From NCBI GenBank assembly GCA_963576735.1, contig OY755186.1, forward strand, positions 15,611,970 through 15,675,969: a stretch of 64,000 nt of DNA, read 5' to 3'. This DNA is from Bedellia somnulentella. Taxonomy: Eukaryota > Arthropoda > Insecta > Lepidoptera > Bedelliidae. The position numbers and the translations under genes were made by a program. Below the pieces are notes generated by a model. The model ran no database searches. It saw nothing but the letters and a program-made list of their open reading frames with translations, and was not told the origin of the DNA. Within the stretch, counting starts at the first letter, position 1; each line of letters opens with the position of its first letter. This document shows, piece by piece, positions 10,119-19,720 of the stretch.

Positions 10119-10504
10119 GTGAGTATTTATTTGTATATGCTGATAGAAGTCAAAATTATAACTTTAGCTTACTAGCGACTAAGCTGGGCTTATCGAATCG
10201 AATACTCTTTTTAAATTGTTTGAGTTTTATTCTTAACATCATTTAAACTCAACATTCATGCCGTAGAGGTATAGGTATTTTTGAATTGTATATACTCTGT
10301 GAAAGACTTTTTAGCAAAATGTAATATTTGATGAAAAATTAAAGCTTTACTATTTTATTAAATGTAACCAATTTTAAACCAATGTAATAAGTATTTACAC
10401 GCCGCTAGGTAGAACAAGATGAACTATTTAAAAAAAAACCTACCACCTTATTTAACTCTTGTTTCTCGTAAATAAACGCTTTTTATTTTTATTTTTTTAA
10501 TAAC

Positions 10505-10760
10505 ACGTGCCATTTTTTACAATTGGTTTTCCGAGTACGTTTTGCTTGGACAGTGTAGTCACGTGATAGGGGGCAGGCCTATCACCATTTTGTTCGGATA
10601 CACATTCACATGACTAAATAGAACTCAGCTATGTCAGTTTCTTCCCGATGTTTTCCCTATCCGTTAACAACATTCATAAATTAATTACACATGTGATTCA
10701 TGTAACTTAAGTCTCACCGATGTTGGCCTGACTAAGGATTTGAAGTCGTGTCTTCTACAT
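10505..10760 (-). mobile_element. tRNA-derived SINE, degenerate copy
   Basis: A reverse-oriented, diverged copy of the ATGTT-tailed SINE. Matching blocks are the CACGTGATAGGGGGCAGGCC, TCACATGACTAA and CCGTTAACAAC segments. Compare the better copies at 11578-11953 and 20479-20841. Confidence 0.75.
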
Positions 10761-10796
10761 GAGAAGTATTGCTTTGATTTAATGTTTTTTGACATG

Positions 10797-10920
10797 AATT
10801 CCTCATGTGGGGATTATTACTCATAAATAAAAGATGTTATTAAAGGAAAGAAAAATTTGTCCCCCGCCAGTGTCGAAATTTTTCTTCCCTTTAATAACAT
10901 CTTTTATTTATAAGTATTGC
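10797..10920. repeat. Foldback repeat, tRNA-like family with the tRNA part missing
   Basis: Two ~38-bp arms (CATAAATAAAAGATGTTATT and its complement) flank a short centre containing CCCCGCCAGTGTCGAAA. The left flank CCTCATGTGGGGATTATTAC and the centre match the copy at 59765-59925, which has a full tRNA-like sequence between these parts. Here almost all of that tRNA-like section is gone. Confidence 0.7.
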
Positions 10921-11560
10921 TTTTCCCACTGAGCTTTTATAGTTGCAAGTAAGTAAGTAAAATGTTTATTTGGTATTGTTGTTGTTGTTGTCGTCCTATG
11001 GCACCCCACTGGTGCACAGGGCCTGCACGCGCTGCCGCCGCCTTCCTGTCTGCCAGTCACAACTGGAGTCTGCTGGCATTGGTTCCACAGGTCCACGTTC
11101 CGGATTGTCATTGGCCAGTAAATGCAAAGGATTGACCTCAGGGACTTGTTGACGAAGACTTGGAGCTTATTCGTCAGCCCTTTTGTCACTACACGTTTCA
11201 CAGCCAAAGAGCAAAACGGATTTCACCACGGATTCGAAGAGGGAGATCTTATTATTATATTATTATTTGGTATTAAAAACACAATTATAAACATTATTTA
11301 ACAATTAGATACAACATGTAATCATACAAAAAACGTCTTGACTCAGCATAAAATGTACCCAGCGCAAGTCTCGCAGAACACAAACGCTGAGTACGCTGGT
11401 TTTCAGCCAACACCTCAAACTTATATCTACTACATACTAACTAATACATAAAGCAAAAAAAATATTATTATATAATAACAAACAAATACTGTAACAGAGA
11501 AAAAAGAAAAGAAACCTACTCCATATATGGTTATAGCTTATTTCGTAATTTATTTCAAAC
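10921..11560. other. Intron with a GC-rich repeat-like block
   Basis: After a GTAAGTAAGT run and TTG repeats comes a GC-rich block (about 10990-11220), with unrelated short ORFs on both strands. It looks like the 3' end of an old LINE in reverse orientation, ending in CAA repeats, but I cannot name the family. The stretch 11320-11440 resembles 53855-53930 (CTTGACTCAGCA and GCTG.TTTTCAG words), so it is another dispersed repeat. Confidence 0.4.
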
Positions 11561-11577
11561 AAACAAAAATAGATAAA

Positions 11578-11953
11578 TCTATAAATCGACTAGTGTTCAA
11601 ATCCTTGGTCGACTAGTGTTCAAATCCTTGGTCGACTAGTGTTCAAATCCTGGGTCGGGCCTACACCAATTTGTCTTTTCTAAAGACATATGTGTGGTTA
11701 ATTTATCATGGTTGTTAACGGTGAGGGAAAACATCGTGAGGAAACCCACATGGCTGAGTTGTACTTAGTCATGTGACAGTGTATTCGTACAAAACGGCGA
11801 TAGGCCTGCCCCCTATCACGTGAGTACACTGTCCATGCAAAACGTGGGTACTCTGAAAACCAGGTGACAAAGTCACGTGATGTTCAGAAGTATTAGTACC
11901 TCTGCCAACCCCTTCGGGGATATTCGGCGTGCACGTTTATGTTATGTTATGTT
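11578..11953 (+). mobile_element. tRNA-derived SINE with triplicated B-box unit
   Basis: An ATGTT-tailed SINE flanked by AAAAATAGATAAA at 11565-11577 and 11954-11966, a 13-bp target-site duplication. The 5' A-box region is missing. Instead the 24-bp unit that contains the B box (CGACTAGTGTTCAAATCC) is repeated three times in tandem before the usual body. Confidence 0.88.
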
Positions 11954-11966
11954 AAAAATAGATAAA

Positions 11967-12357
11967 ATCATTATAATAAAAATTAACAAAAAGTTACAAA
12001 ACAACTGTACATTGGTAAAATGTTCGAGTAAATTTAAACTTTAAAGATATGTATAAAATGTACTGTTGTCTTGTAAACAAATTAAATGAATAACCTGTAC
12101 ACCTTGTTCAATGTTGAAACTTGACATCAGTGGAAACATCACCGCTTCTCATACGGGGAAAAAGGATTTAATAAAAAAATACCAATGACTACGCCTTTTT
12201 AAAGCGAGAGAGAGAGAAGAGAGAAACGACAAGAAACTCTTGACCACATCTCTATAAATAATCTTACTAAAATTATGCCTCGATATTCTACAAAGATTAC
12301 ATACATACATAATAATAATAATAATAATGAATTTATAAATTTAATATTTATAAATTT
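11967..12357. other. Intron flank carrying the TAA-repeat target of the Dong elements
   Basis: AT-rich sequence with a GA-rich run near 12205. It ends with (AAT)6 at 12311-12328 and a 29-bp AT-only stretch (GAATTTATAAATTT onward, itself partly self-complementary) that separates the TAA repeat from the truncated end of the first Dong-type LINE. No gene is seen. Confidence 0.6.
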
Positions 12358-14560
12358 TCCGAACTGGAAAAGTCCGGGGCCGGACGGATTGCACCATTAC
12401 TGGTTGAAGGGGTTCACGCGCTGTCACGCTACTCTCGCCCGTCAGTTCCAAAGCGCCCTCGAGAGTGGGACGCTCCCGAACTTCTTAACTACTGGGGTCA
12501 CTCATTTAGCTCCAAAGAGCGATGCTACCGCGGATCCATCACAATACCGCCCCATTACTTGTCTTTGTACAATTTACAAGACCTTGACATCCGTTCTGAG
12601 CTCCAAGATTACTCAACACATTGTTGATAACAATGTGATATCTGGAGCTCAGAACGGATGTAGGGGCGGTAGTCGCGGTAGCAAGGAGCTGCTCCTCATC
12701 GACGCGGTCGTAGGCCAACTGGTCAAACGCAACCGTCGGAACTTCTCCGCTGGCTGGATAGACTACAGGAAGGCGTTCGATTCGGTACCTCATACATGGC
12801 TCATGAGGGTCCTCGAGCTGTACAAAATTGATAGTGCAGTTCGACACTTCCTCGGGCAATGTATGGGGTGCTGGAGAACGATCCTGAGTGTAGACGGTCA
12901 GCGGATGACGGATTCGGATGACCAAATTGATATAAGGCGAGGGATTTTCCAGGGCGATTGCCTGAGTCCAGTTTGGTTTTGTTTGGCCCTGAATCCTCTA
13001 AGTACACTCTTGGAGAATTCAGGGACAGGCTTTCAGTTTCGGAGAGGCGGACCACGCTTGCCTCATCTCCTTTACATGGATGACCTGAAGCTTTACGCCC
13101 CCACGGCTGACAGATTGGCGGAGCTACTGACGATCACTAACGATTTCAGTGGTTCCGTCAAGATGGAGCTCGGGGTCGATAAGTGTGCGGTCATTCATGT
13201 CGAGAAGGGGCATGTCGTGCACTCTGATGGTGTCGATGTCGGCACCAATCATTTGAGGGCACTCTCCGAGGCTGAAACATACCGGTATCTGGGCATGTCA
13301 CAAACCATCGGTGTGAAGGTGGCAGACGTGAAACAGGGTGTTTGCGAGGAGTTTTATGAACGCCTGAAAAGTGTGCTTAATAGCTACTTGTCAGGCGTTA
13401 ATAAGATCCGAGCCATTAACTCCTGGGTCATGCCTGTACTGATGTACACGTTTGGCGTGCTCAGATGGACTCAGTCCGAACTAGACGCTCTGGACAGACG
13501 AGTCCGCACGACGATGACCTCTCATCGAATGCATCATCCGCGATCGTCGGTTATGAGATTGTATATCCCGCGGAAGTGTGGTGGTCGAGGCCTCTTGAGT
13601 GCCAAAACCATGCACAACCGCGAGGTATGCAACCTCAGAAACTATTTTTTGACGATGACGGATGATAGTATTCGGGGAGAGGTGGTCGCTAGTGATAAAG
13701 GACTGACTCCCTTATCGTTGGCCTCACAGGATTGGCGAACCCCGGAGGTACTTAGCACCTCTGATCGGGAGTCCGTATGGAAAGAGAAGGAGCTGCACGG
13801 GAGGTTTTACAAGGTACTTCACGAACCTTTCGTGGACCGTAAAGCCTCCCTGCATTGGCTGCGTTTCGGGGACCTCTTTGGGCAAACCGAAGGTTTTGTC
13901 TGTGCAATACAAGACCAGGTTATCAAGACGCGGAACTATCGGAAATACATCCTAAAGGACGGTACCACAGACATCTGTCGAGCATGTGGCCGTCCCGGAG
14001 AGTCACTTAGGCATGTTATTTCCGGTTGTTCGGCTCTTGCTAACACTGAGTACTTGCACAGACACAACCAAGCAGCCAAAATCCTGCATCAGGAGCTCGC
14101 TCTGAAATACGGACTCTTGCAACAGAGGCTGCCGTATTACAAGTATCTGCCGGAGCCAATCCTAGAAAACGACCGTGCCAAAATCTATTGGGACCGATCC
14201 GTTATCACGGACAGGACTATTCTAGCGAATAAGCCTGATATCGTGGTATGGGATCGGTCGCAGTCGAGGGTATTTCTAGTGGATGTCACTATCCCTCATG
14301 ACGAGGGTCTCGTGAAAGCCGACACCGAGAAGCGTCGGAAATATCTCGATCTGGCTCACGAGATCACCGACATGTGGGGTGTGACTTCGACAGAAATAAT
14401 CCCAATTGTTTTGTCCGCGCACGGGTTAATTCCAACCAGTCTCGCGACCAACTTGAGGCGGTTGGATTTCTGTGGCGTGTCGGTTCCAGCACAGATGCAG
14501 AAAGCGGTGCTGCTCGATACGGCTCGGATCGTCCGTCGGTTCTTGAACTTGACTCCCTGA
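12358..14560 (+). CDS. Dong/R4-type reverse transcriptase and endonuclease, N-terminus lost
   Basis: The reading frame is open from the truncation point to the stop at 14558-14560. It keeps the reverse transcriptase (NWKSPGPDGLHHYW, QYRPITCL, WIDYRKAFDSVPH, IFQGDCLSPVWF, LYMDDLKLY), the CX2C..H..C zinc motif (CRACGRPGESLRHVISGC) and the restriction-like endonuclease (KPDIVVWD followed by FLVDVTIPHD). The open frame extends upstream to an ATG in flanking DNA at 12275, which is not part of the element. It lacks the N-terminal third of the full protein at 14891-18493, so it is a dead but uncorrupted copy. Confidence 0.88.
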
Positions 14561-14643
14561 CCCCGACCGACTGTGCTCTTGTCGGGGAGTACCGCCTCTC
14601 CCATTTAAAATTTATATTTTCTTTTTCGGCCATGGGAGAGGCG
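14561..14643 (+). other. Dong-type 3' UTR stem-loops (first copy)
   Basis: Two hairpins directly follow the stop codon: CCCCGAC (14561-14567) with GTCGGGG (14581-14587), and CGCCTCTCCCAT (14593-14604) with ATGGGAGAGGCG (14632-14643), a perfect 12-bp stem. In R2-type LINEs the 3' UTR structure is what the reverse transcriptase recognises; the same role is inferred here. Confidence 0.7.
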
Positions 14644-14709
14644 AGGAACTAAAAGTCATGCCAAAATAATAATAATGAAATGGCGTAGGGATGTGACGAC
14701 CCCACCGCC

Positions 14710-14883
14710 CATTGTTGGAATGGCAGGATGAAATGTTTACCAGCTTGCCATTCCAGCAATGCAAATAGTCAGCGCTTGAGTTTGTAAGTGTTGACCGTGT
14801 CTACAAACTGGTCTCAGCGCAAAATAGAGCAATAACGGTCTCCCCGGGGCAAGTGAGCGAAAACCCGGGTGAATCTTCGCTCA
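14710..14883 (+). other. Structured 5' UTR of the full-length Dong-type LINE
   Basis: Strong inverted repeats precede the ORF: CATTGTTGGAATGGCA (14710-14725) with TGCCATTCCAGCAATG (14746-14761), 15 of 16 paired; and TGAGCGAA (14854-14861) with TTCGCTCA (14876-14883), just before the ATG at 14891. Several R2-like LINEs use a self-cleaving ribozyme at this position. I could not thread this sequence into that fold by eye. Confidence 0.6.
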
Positions 14884-14890
14884 TCGTAAA

Positions 14891-17800
14891 ATGGACAATT
14901 ATAATAACGATGAGCGTATAGGGCCGCTCCCCAGGGGTTATCGCTGGGGCGCGTCTGGAGCTGGGGCTGGACGTGGCAGCATGCGGTCCCCCAGCCGCCG
15001 CAGACCGGCACGACCACATGGCCGGTCTGCGCGACCACCTCAGCCACCACATGGCTTGGCATCGGTTGGGACTGGGGCAACTCAGTCCCAGCAGTCGGTG
15101 CCCGCCGCTGGTGGAGCTAGGCGCCGCATGGCATGGACGGTTGATATGAATAGAAATGCCATGCGGGCCTACCTTAGGGCCTCAGGATCAAGAACTGGGC
15201 GGACGGGTTATCGGGCAGCAATGTACCGCGAATTTCTGCGGCTGGAGCCCAATTTGACCGTCACAGAACAAAACCTGGCGGATCGAGTTCGGTACATACA
15301 GCGCTCAGAACTTTTTAGCACTACCGAACTCGAACAATTGCGACGCGAGGCTGTTCCCCCGCTAGACGAAGAGCCACCTTTGCAGGTTCTCCCTCCAGTC
15401 CCTGAACGGGAAATACGGAGGGAGCCAATTGCTAACCTGCCGGATGTGGGTGGTGCGGAAAGCGATTGGGGAACAGTCTCCCTGGATTTGGATTTGGTGA
15501 GGAGCGCACTCGAAGAGACGATCCTGGAATATCGCCAAGTGCCTCTCGAAAGGAGGCCAAGGCTGCCCCGAGTTCCTCTCAGCATCAAGGTTCGGGATGT
15601 CGTTGAGGCCGTCAATAACATGCTGCCCTCATTTTTAGAGAGCAGCATGGACCTTTGGGATACGGATTCAATTCTCTTTGGCGCCGCAATGACAGTTTGT
15701 CAAATTGTCGGCGTCAGGATGCCGCCAACAGGAGCTGGTGGCTCCCGCCAGGCTGGCAGTACTAGTCCCAGGACTAGAACTAGACCAGCCTGGATGAGGC
15801 GGATTGAAAGCCGTATCACAAGGGCCAGGGTCCTCATCGGCAAACTGACCAGCTTCAGATCAGGCAACAATAGGCCGAGGGTGGTGCGCTTCGTCAGGGA
15901 GGCATTCCCTGGTGAGAATGTTTTTGACAACTCACCGGAGTTTGCCTGTAGACTGGTGGAGCGCATCGATGATCTGAAGCAGAAGATCGCTGCTTGGGGT
16001 AAGCGAATTAGGCGATATTTTGAAAGGGTAAAGAGGTACCAACAGAATCGTCTCTTCATGAGTGACCAGAAGAAGTTCTACAGAACTTTGGAGCGTCCCG
16101 ATGTGGTTTCGACAGGTCAGCGACCGAAAAAAGCAGATGTAGTTGCCTTTTGGCGTGGGCTTTGGTCGCTGCCTGTTGATCACGAAGAGGGCCGATGGTT
16201 CGAGGTGGTCGAGGGAGCGTGCGAGCCCATAGCGCCCATGAACCCCGTCAACATATCCGAGGAGGATGTGGTGGCTGCGATCCGTAAGGCTCCGAACTGG
16301 AAAAGTCCGGGGCCGGACGGATTGCACCATTACTGGTTGAAGGGGTCCACGCGCTGTCACGCTACTCTCGCCCGTCAGTTCCAAATCGCCCTCGAGAGTG
16401 GGACGCTCCCGAACTTCTTAACTACTGGGGTCACTCATTTAGCTCCAAAGAGCGATGCTACCGCGGATCCATCCCAATACCGCCCCATTACTTGTCTTTG
16501 TACAATTTACAAGACCTTGACATCCGTTCTGAGCTCCAAGATTACTCAACACATTGTTGATAACAATGTGATCTCTGGAGCTCAGAACGGATGTAGGGGC
16601 GGTAGTCGCGGTAGCAAGGAGCTGCTCCTCATCGATGCGGTCGTAGGCCAACTGGTCAAACGCAACCGTCGGAACTTCTCCGCTGGCTGGATAGACTACA
16701 GGAAGGCGTTCGATTCGGTACCTCATACATGGCTCATGAGGGTCCTCGAGCTGTACAAAATTGATAGTGCAGTTCGACACTTCCTCGGGCAGTGTATGGG
16801 GTGCTGGAGAACGATCCTGAGTTTAGACGGTCAGCGGATGACGGACGCGGATGACCAAATTGATATAAGGCGAGGAATTTTCCAAGGCGATTGCCTGAGT
16901 CCAGTTTGGTTTTGCTTGGCCCTGAATCCTCTAAGTACACTCTTGGAGAATTCGGGGACAGGCTTTCAGTTTCGGAGAGGCGGACCACGCTTGCCTCATC
17001 TCCTCTACATGGATGACCTGAAGCTTTACGCCCCCACGGCTGACAGATTGGCGGAGCTACTGACGATCACTAATGATTTCAGTGGTTCCGTCAAGATGGA
17101 GCTCGGGGTCGATAAGTGTGCGGTCATTCGTGTCGAGAAGGGGCATGTCGCGCACTCTGATGGTGTCGATGTCGGCACCAATCATTTGAGGGCACTCTCC
17201 GAGGCTGAAACATACCGGTATCTGGGCATGTCACAAACCATCGGTGTGAAGGTGGCAGACATGAAACAGGGTGTTTGCGAGGAGTTTTATGAACGCCTGA
17301 AAAGTGTGCTTAATAGCTACTTGTCAGGCGTTAATAAGATCCGAGCCATTAACTCCTGGGTCATGCCTGTACTGATGTACACGTTTGGCGTGCTCAGATG
17401 GACTCAGACCGAACTCGACGCTCTGGACAGACGAGTCCGCACGACGATGACCTCTCATCGAATGCATCATCCGAGATCGTCGGTTATGAGATTGTATATC
17501 CCGCGGAAGTGTGGTGGTCGAGGCCTCTTGAGTGCCAAAACCATGCACAACCGCGAGGTATGCAACCTCAGAAACTATTTTTTGACGATGACGGATGATA
17601 GTATTCGGGGAGAGGTGGTCGCTAGTGATAAAGGACTGACTCCCTTATCGTTGGCCTCACAGGATTGGCGAAACCCGGAGGTACTTAGCACCTCTGATCG
17701 GGAGTCCGTATGGAAAGAGAAGGAGCTGCACGGGAGGTTTTACAAGGTACTTCACGAACCTTTCGTGGACCGTAAAGCCTCCCTGCATTGGCTGCGTTTC

Positions 17801-18493
17801 GGGGACCTCTTTGGGGAAACCGAAGGTTTTGTCTGTGCAATACAGGACCAGGTTATCAAGACGCGGAACTATCGGAAATACATCCTAAAGGACGGTACCA
17901 CAGACATCTGTCGAGCATGTGGCCGTCCCGGAGAGTCACTTAGGCATGTTATTTCCGGTTGTTCGGCTCTTGCTAACACTGAGTACTTGCACAGACACAA
18001 CCAAGCAGCCAAAATCCTGCATCAGGAGCTCGCTCTGAAATACGGACTCTTGCAACAGAGGCTGCCGTATTACAAGTATCTGCCGGAGCCAATCCTAGAA
18101 AACGACCGTGCCAAAATCTATTGGGACCGATCCGTTATCACGGACAGGACTATTCTAGCGAATAAGCCTGATATCGTGGTATGGGATCGGTCGCAGTCGA
18201 GGGTGTTTCTAGTGGATGTCACTATCCCTCATGACGAGGGTCTCGTGAAAGCCGAAACCGAGAAGCGTCGGAAATATCTCGATCTGGCTCACGAGATCAC
18301 CGACATGTGGGGTGTGACTTCGACAGAAATAATCCCAATTGTTTTGTCCGCGAACGGGTTAATTCCAACCAGCCTCGCGACCAACTTGAGGCGGTTGGAT
18401 TTCTGTGGCGTGTCGGTTCCAGCACAGATGCAGAAAGCGGTGCTGCTCGATACGGCTCGGATCGTCCGTCGGTTCTTGAACCTGACTCCCTGA
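14891..18493 (+). CDS. Dong/R4-type LINE polyprotein: reverse transcriptase and restriction-like endonuclease
   Basis: An intact single ORF of 1200 residues. Residues 1-90 are rich in Gly, Arg and Pro and likely bind nucleic acid; 90-420 hold no motif I recognise. The reverse transcriptase lies at ~465-800: NWKSPGPDGLHHYW, QYRPITCL, GWIDYRKAFDSVPH near 597, IFQGDCLSPVWF and YMDD near 706-709. After the thumb come a CX2C..H..C zinc motif (CRACGRPGESLRHVISGC, ~1006) and a PD..D endonuclease core (KPDIVVWD ~1092, VFLVDVTIPHD ~1105), the endonuclease type of the R2/R4 LINEs. YMDD and this layout fit R4/Dong. The enzyme should nick TAA repeats and prime reverse transcription there. Confidence 0.92.
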   Translation: MDNYNNDERIGPLPRGYRWGASGAGAGRGSMRSPSRRRPARPHGRSARPPQPPHGLASVGTGATQSQQSVPAAGGARRRMAWTVDMNRNAMRAYLRASGSRTGRTGYRAAMYREFLRLEPNLTVTEQNLADRVRYIQRSELFSTTELEQLRREAVPPLDEEPPLQVLPPVPEREIRREPIANLPDVGGAESDWGTVSLDLDLVRSALEETILEYRQVPLERRPRLPRVPLSIKVRDVVEAVNNMLPSFLESSMDLWDTDSILFGAAMTVCQIVGVRMPPTGAGGSRQAGSTSPRTRTRPAWMRRIESRITRARVLIGKLTSFRSGNNRPRVVRFVREAFPGENVFDNSPEFACRLVERIDDLKQKIAAWGKRIRRYFERVKRYQQNRLFMSDQKKFYRTLERPDVVSTGQRPKKADVVAFWRGLWSLPVDHEEGRWFEVVEGACEPIAPMNPVNISEEDVVAAIRKAPNWKSPGPDGLHHYWLKGSTRCHATLARQFQIALESGTLPNFLTTGVTHLAPKSDATADPSQYRPITCLCTIYKTLTSVLSSKITQHIVDNNVISGAQNGCRGGSRGSKELLLIDAVVGQLVKRNRRNFSAGWIDYRKAFDSVPHTWLMRVLELYKIDSAVRHFLGQCMGCWRTILSLDGQRMTDADDQIDIRRGIFQGDCLSPVWFCLALNPLSTLLENSGTGFQFRRGGPRLPHLLYMDDLKLYAPTADRLAELLTITNDFSGSVKMELGVDKCAVIRVEKGHVAHSDGVDVGTNHLRALSEAETYRYLGMSQTIGVKVADMKQGVCEEFYERLKSVLNSYLSGVNKIRAINSWVMPVLMYTFGVLRWTQTELDALDRRVRTTMTSHRMHHPRSSVMRLYIPRKCGGRGLLSAKTMHNREVCNLRNYFLTMTDDSIRGEVVASDKGLTPLSLASQDWRNPEVLSTSDRESVWKEKELHGRFYKVLHEPFVDRKASLHWLRFGDLFGETEGFVCAIQDQVIKTRNYRKYILKDGTTDICRACGRPGESLRHVISGCSALANTEYLHRHNQAAKILHQELALKYGLLQQRLPYYKYLPEPILENDRAKIYWDRSVITDRTILANKPDIVVWDRSQSRVFLVDVTIPHDEGLVKAETEKRRKYLDLAHEITDMWGVTSTEIIPIVLSANGLIPTSLATNLRRLDFCGVSVPAQMQKAVLLDTARIVRRFLNLTP

Positions 18494-18576
18494 CCCCGAC
18501 CGACTGTGCTCTTGTCGGGGAGTACCGCCTCTCCCATTTAAAATTTATATTTTCTTTTTCGGCCATGGGAGAGGCG
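18494..18576 (+). other. Dong-type 3' UTR stem-loops (second copy)
   Basis: The same two hairpins as in the first copy: CCCCGAC 18494-18500 with GTCGGGG 18514-18520, and the 12-bp stem 18526-18537 with 18565-18576. Both stems are conserved without change. Confidence 0.7.
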
Positions 18577-18616
18577 AGGAACTAAACGCATACCCAAAAT
18601 AATAATAATGTATAAC

Positions 18617-18985
18617 GTCGTAAGTATGTCGATAATTAAGAAATAGTACTCACTATTGATTCACGAACTCAGAGACTTTAATAAGTATTGGCAGGTACGT
18701 TTCTGAATAGGGGAAGACATCCGCTTAGAACATACATACATACATATCTCACTCACGGCTATAAATCCCTTAACGGGGTAGCCAGAGCTTTGGAATGAGA
18801 AATTTCTCAGCCACTTTTGGATGTTGATTGGGGAAAAGATGGTAATAATAAATGATTTTGGTGACGGGTCTCCAACCACATCGCCCAAAAATCACTTAAT
18901 AAGCCCCTGTTCCCTTAGTCGCCTTTTACGATCACCCACAGGTAGAAATGGGGTAGTGGTATTCTAAGCCGACTCAACACGGCTA
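18617..18985 (-). repeat. Direct duplicate A: unique flank plus SINE, upstream of last NOM1 exon
   Basis: About 115 bp of non-repeat sequence (GTCGTAAGTATGTCGATAAT to GACATCCGCTTAGAACATAC) followed by a reverse-oriented RTE-tailed SINE. The same composite recurs at 19721-20085, on the other side of the last NOM1 exon. This copy lacks the second half of the SINE's target-site duplication, so it is the likely derivative. Confidence 0.85.
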
Positions 18986-19043
18986 CAAAGATTATCCTTC
19001 ACAAACTTACCTTTACCTTAATAATACATTTTGTTTTCCACAG

Positions 19044-19340
19044 GTGATCGAGTTTTCAGACCTCAACAAAATCACAGTAAAATTCATGCGACAAATATTA
19101 CTAGCCATCATAATGAACGAAGATCTACAGAAGTCCATAGAAGCCTTCCAGAGGATAGCTAAATCGCCAAAACTCCATATGTTTAGAGAAAGCCTAAGAT
19201 TATTCATTCAACATTTCCTCATGAAAAATGCTGGCAAACAAACCAGTGTGCTTAGTGAGCAAGAAATGGAAGTTTTGAAGGAAAGGACTATAGAAGTTAA
19301 TAGGATATTGTCTATGTATGAGTCTAAGTTAAAATTGTAA
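19044..19340 (+). CDS. NOM1: NOM1 last exon: end of MA3 domain and C-terminus
   Basis: Acceptor TTTTCCACAG ends at 19043; the stop TAA is at 19338-19340. It encodes VIEFSDLNKITVKFMRQILL, then an alpha-helical stretch with FQRIAKSPKLHMFRESLRLF and IQHFLMKNAG, ending ESKLKL. The VIEFS.L....V.FLR..L and LREGLKLFI.HFLLKNA motifs are the NOM1 signature end. With the other three exons it gives about 258 residues of continuous conserved C-terminus. The intron before it is about 8.9 kb and holds both Dong-type LINEs. Confidence 0.93.
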   Translation: MIEFSDLNKITVKFMRQILLAIIMNEDLQKSIEAFQRIAKSPKLHMFRESLRLFIQHFLMKNAGKQTSVLSEQEMEVLKERTIEVNRILSMYESKLKL

Positions 19341-19344
19341 TAAA
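19339..19344 (+). terminator. NOM1: NOM1 polyadenylation signal
   Basis: AATAAA overlaps the stop codon (TAATAAA), so the 3' UTR would be only a few tens of bases. A second AATAAA lies near 19434. Confidence 0.65.
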
Positions 19345-19442
19345 TCTGTTGGAAAACGTTATTTGGTAGTTTGTTTTATTTTTGAGACCGTTAGACTTTA
19401 TTTGAACAGCAAGATTAATGATTTATTTAATGTAATAAATTC

Positions 19443-19690
19443 TGTGTAGTGTCGGCTTAGAATAGCACTACCCCATTTGTTCCGGTGGGTGTACGTAAGA
19501 GGCGACTAACGGTTTTGGGGTTTTTAAGGGATTTTTGGGCGATGTGGTTGGAGACCCATCACCAACAACCTCTACTTTTACCATCTTTTCCCCCCTCACA
19601 TTTCCAAAAGTGGCTGAGGAATTTCTAATTCCTTAGCTCTGGCTACCCCTTCTAGGGATTTACAGCCGTGAGTATAAGTAAGTAAGTAAT
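19443..19690 (+). mobile_element. SINE of the RTE-tailed family, complete
   Basis: Runs from GTGTAGTGTCGGCTTAG to GCCGTGAGTATAAGTAAGTAAG. It belongs to the subfamily with TCCGGTGGGTGTACG. It lies ~100 bp downstream of the NOM1 stop and may fall within or just after the 3' UTR. Confidence 0.9.
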
Positions 19691-19720
19691 ACAATAGTCT
19701 TACATTCTGTCATCGACATT

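Larger units (their letters stand above)
12358..14676 (+). mobile_element. Dong/R4-type LINE, 5'-truncated copy
   Basis: Homology to the full-length copy begins sharply at TCCGAACTGG (12358 equals 16291 in the other copy). It runs to the 3' UTR and a terminal (AAT)4 at 14665-14676. The next element starts immediately after. The two copies differ at about 12 of ~734 aligned residues by my count. The truncation is the usual result of incomplete target-primed reverse transcription. Confidence 0.92.
14677..18609 (+). mobile_element. Dong/R4-type LINE, full length
   Basis: It starts directly after the (AAT)4 that ends the preceding copy (GAAATGGCGTAGGG) and ends in its own (AAT)4 at 18598-18609. 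A ~210-bp structured 5' UTR, one ORF of 1200 codons and a ~115-bp 3' UTR are all intact. Dong of silkworm is known to insert into TAA repeats, which fits the flanks. This copy appears to have landed in the TAA tail of its older neighbour. It looks competent for retrotransposition. Confidence 0.92.

Noticed and set aside
12275..12357. N-terminal start (MPRYSTKITYIHNNNN...) of the 761-codon ORF
   Set aside because: These residues come from flanking DNA and the TAA repeat (Asn run); the element sequence starts only at 12358.
15208..18566. Several ORFs of 80-150 codons on the minus strand of the Dong elements
   Set aside because: Shadows of the GC-richer reverse transcriptase gene; no independent motifs.
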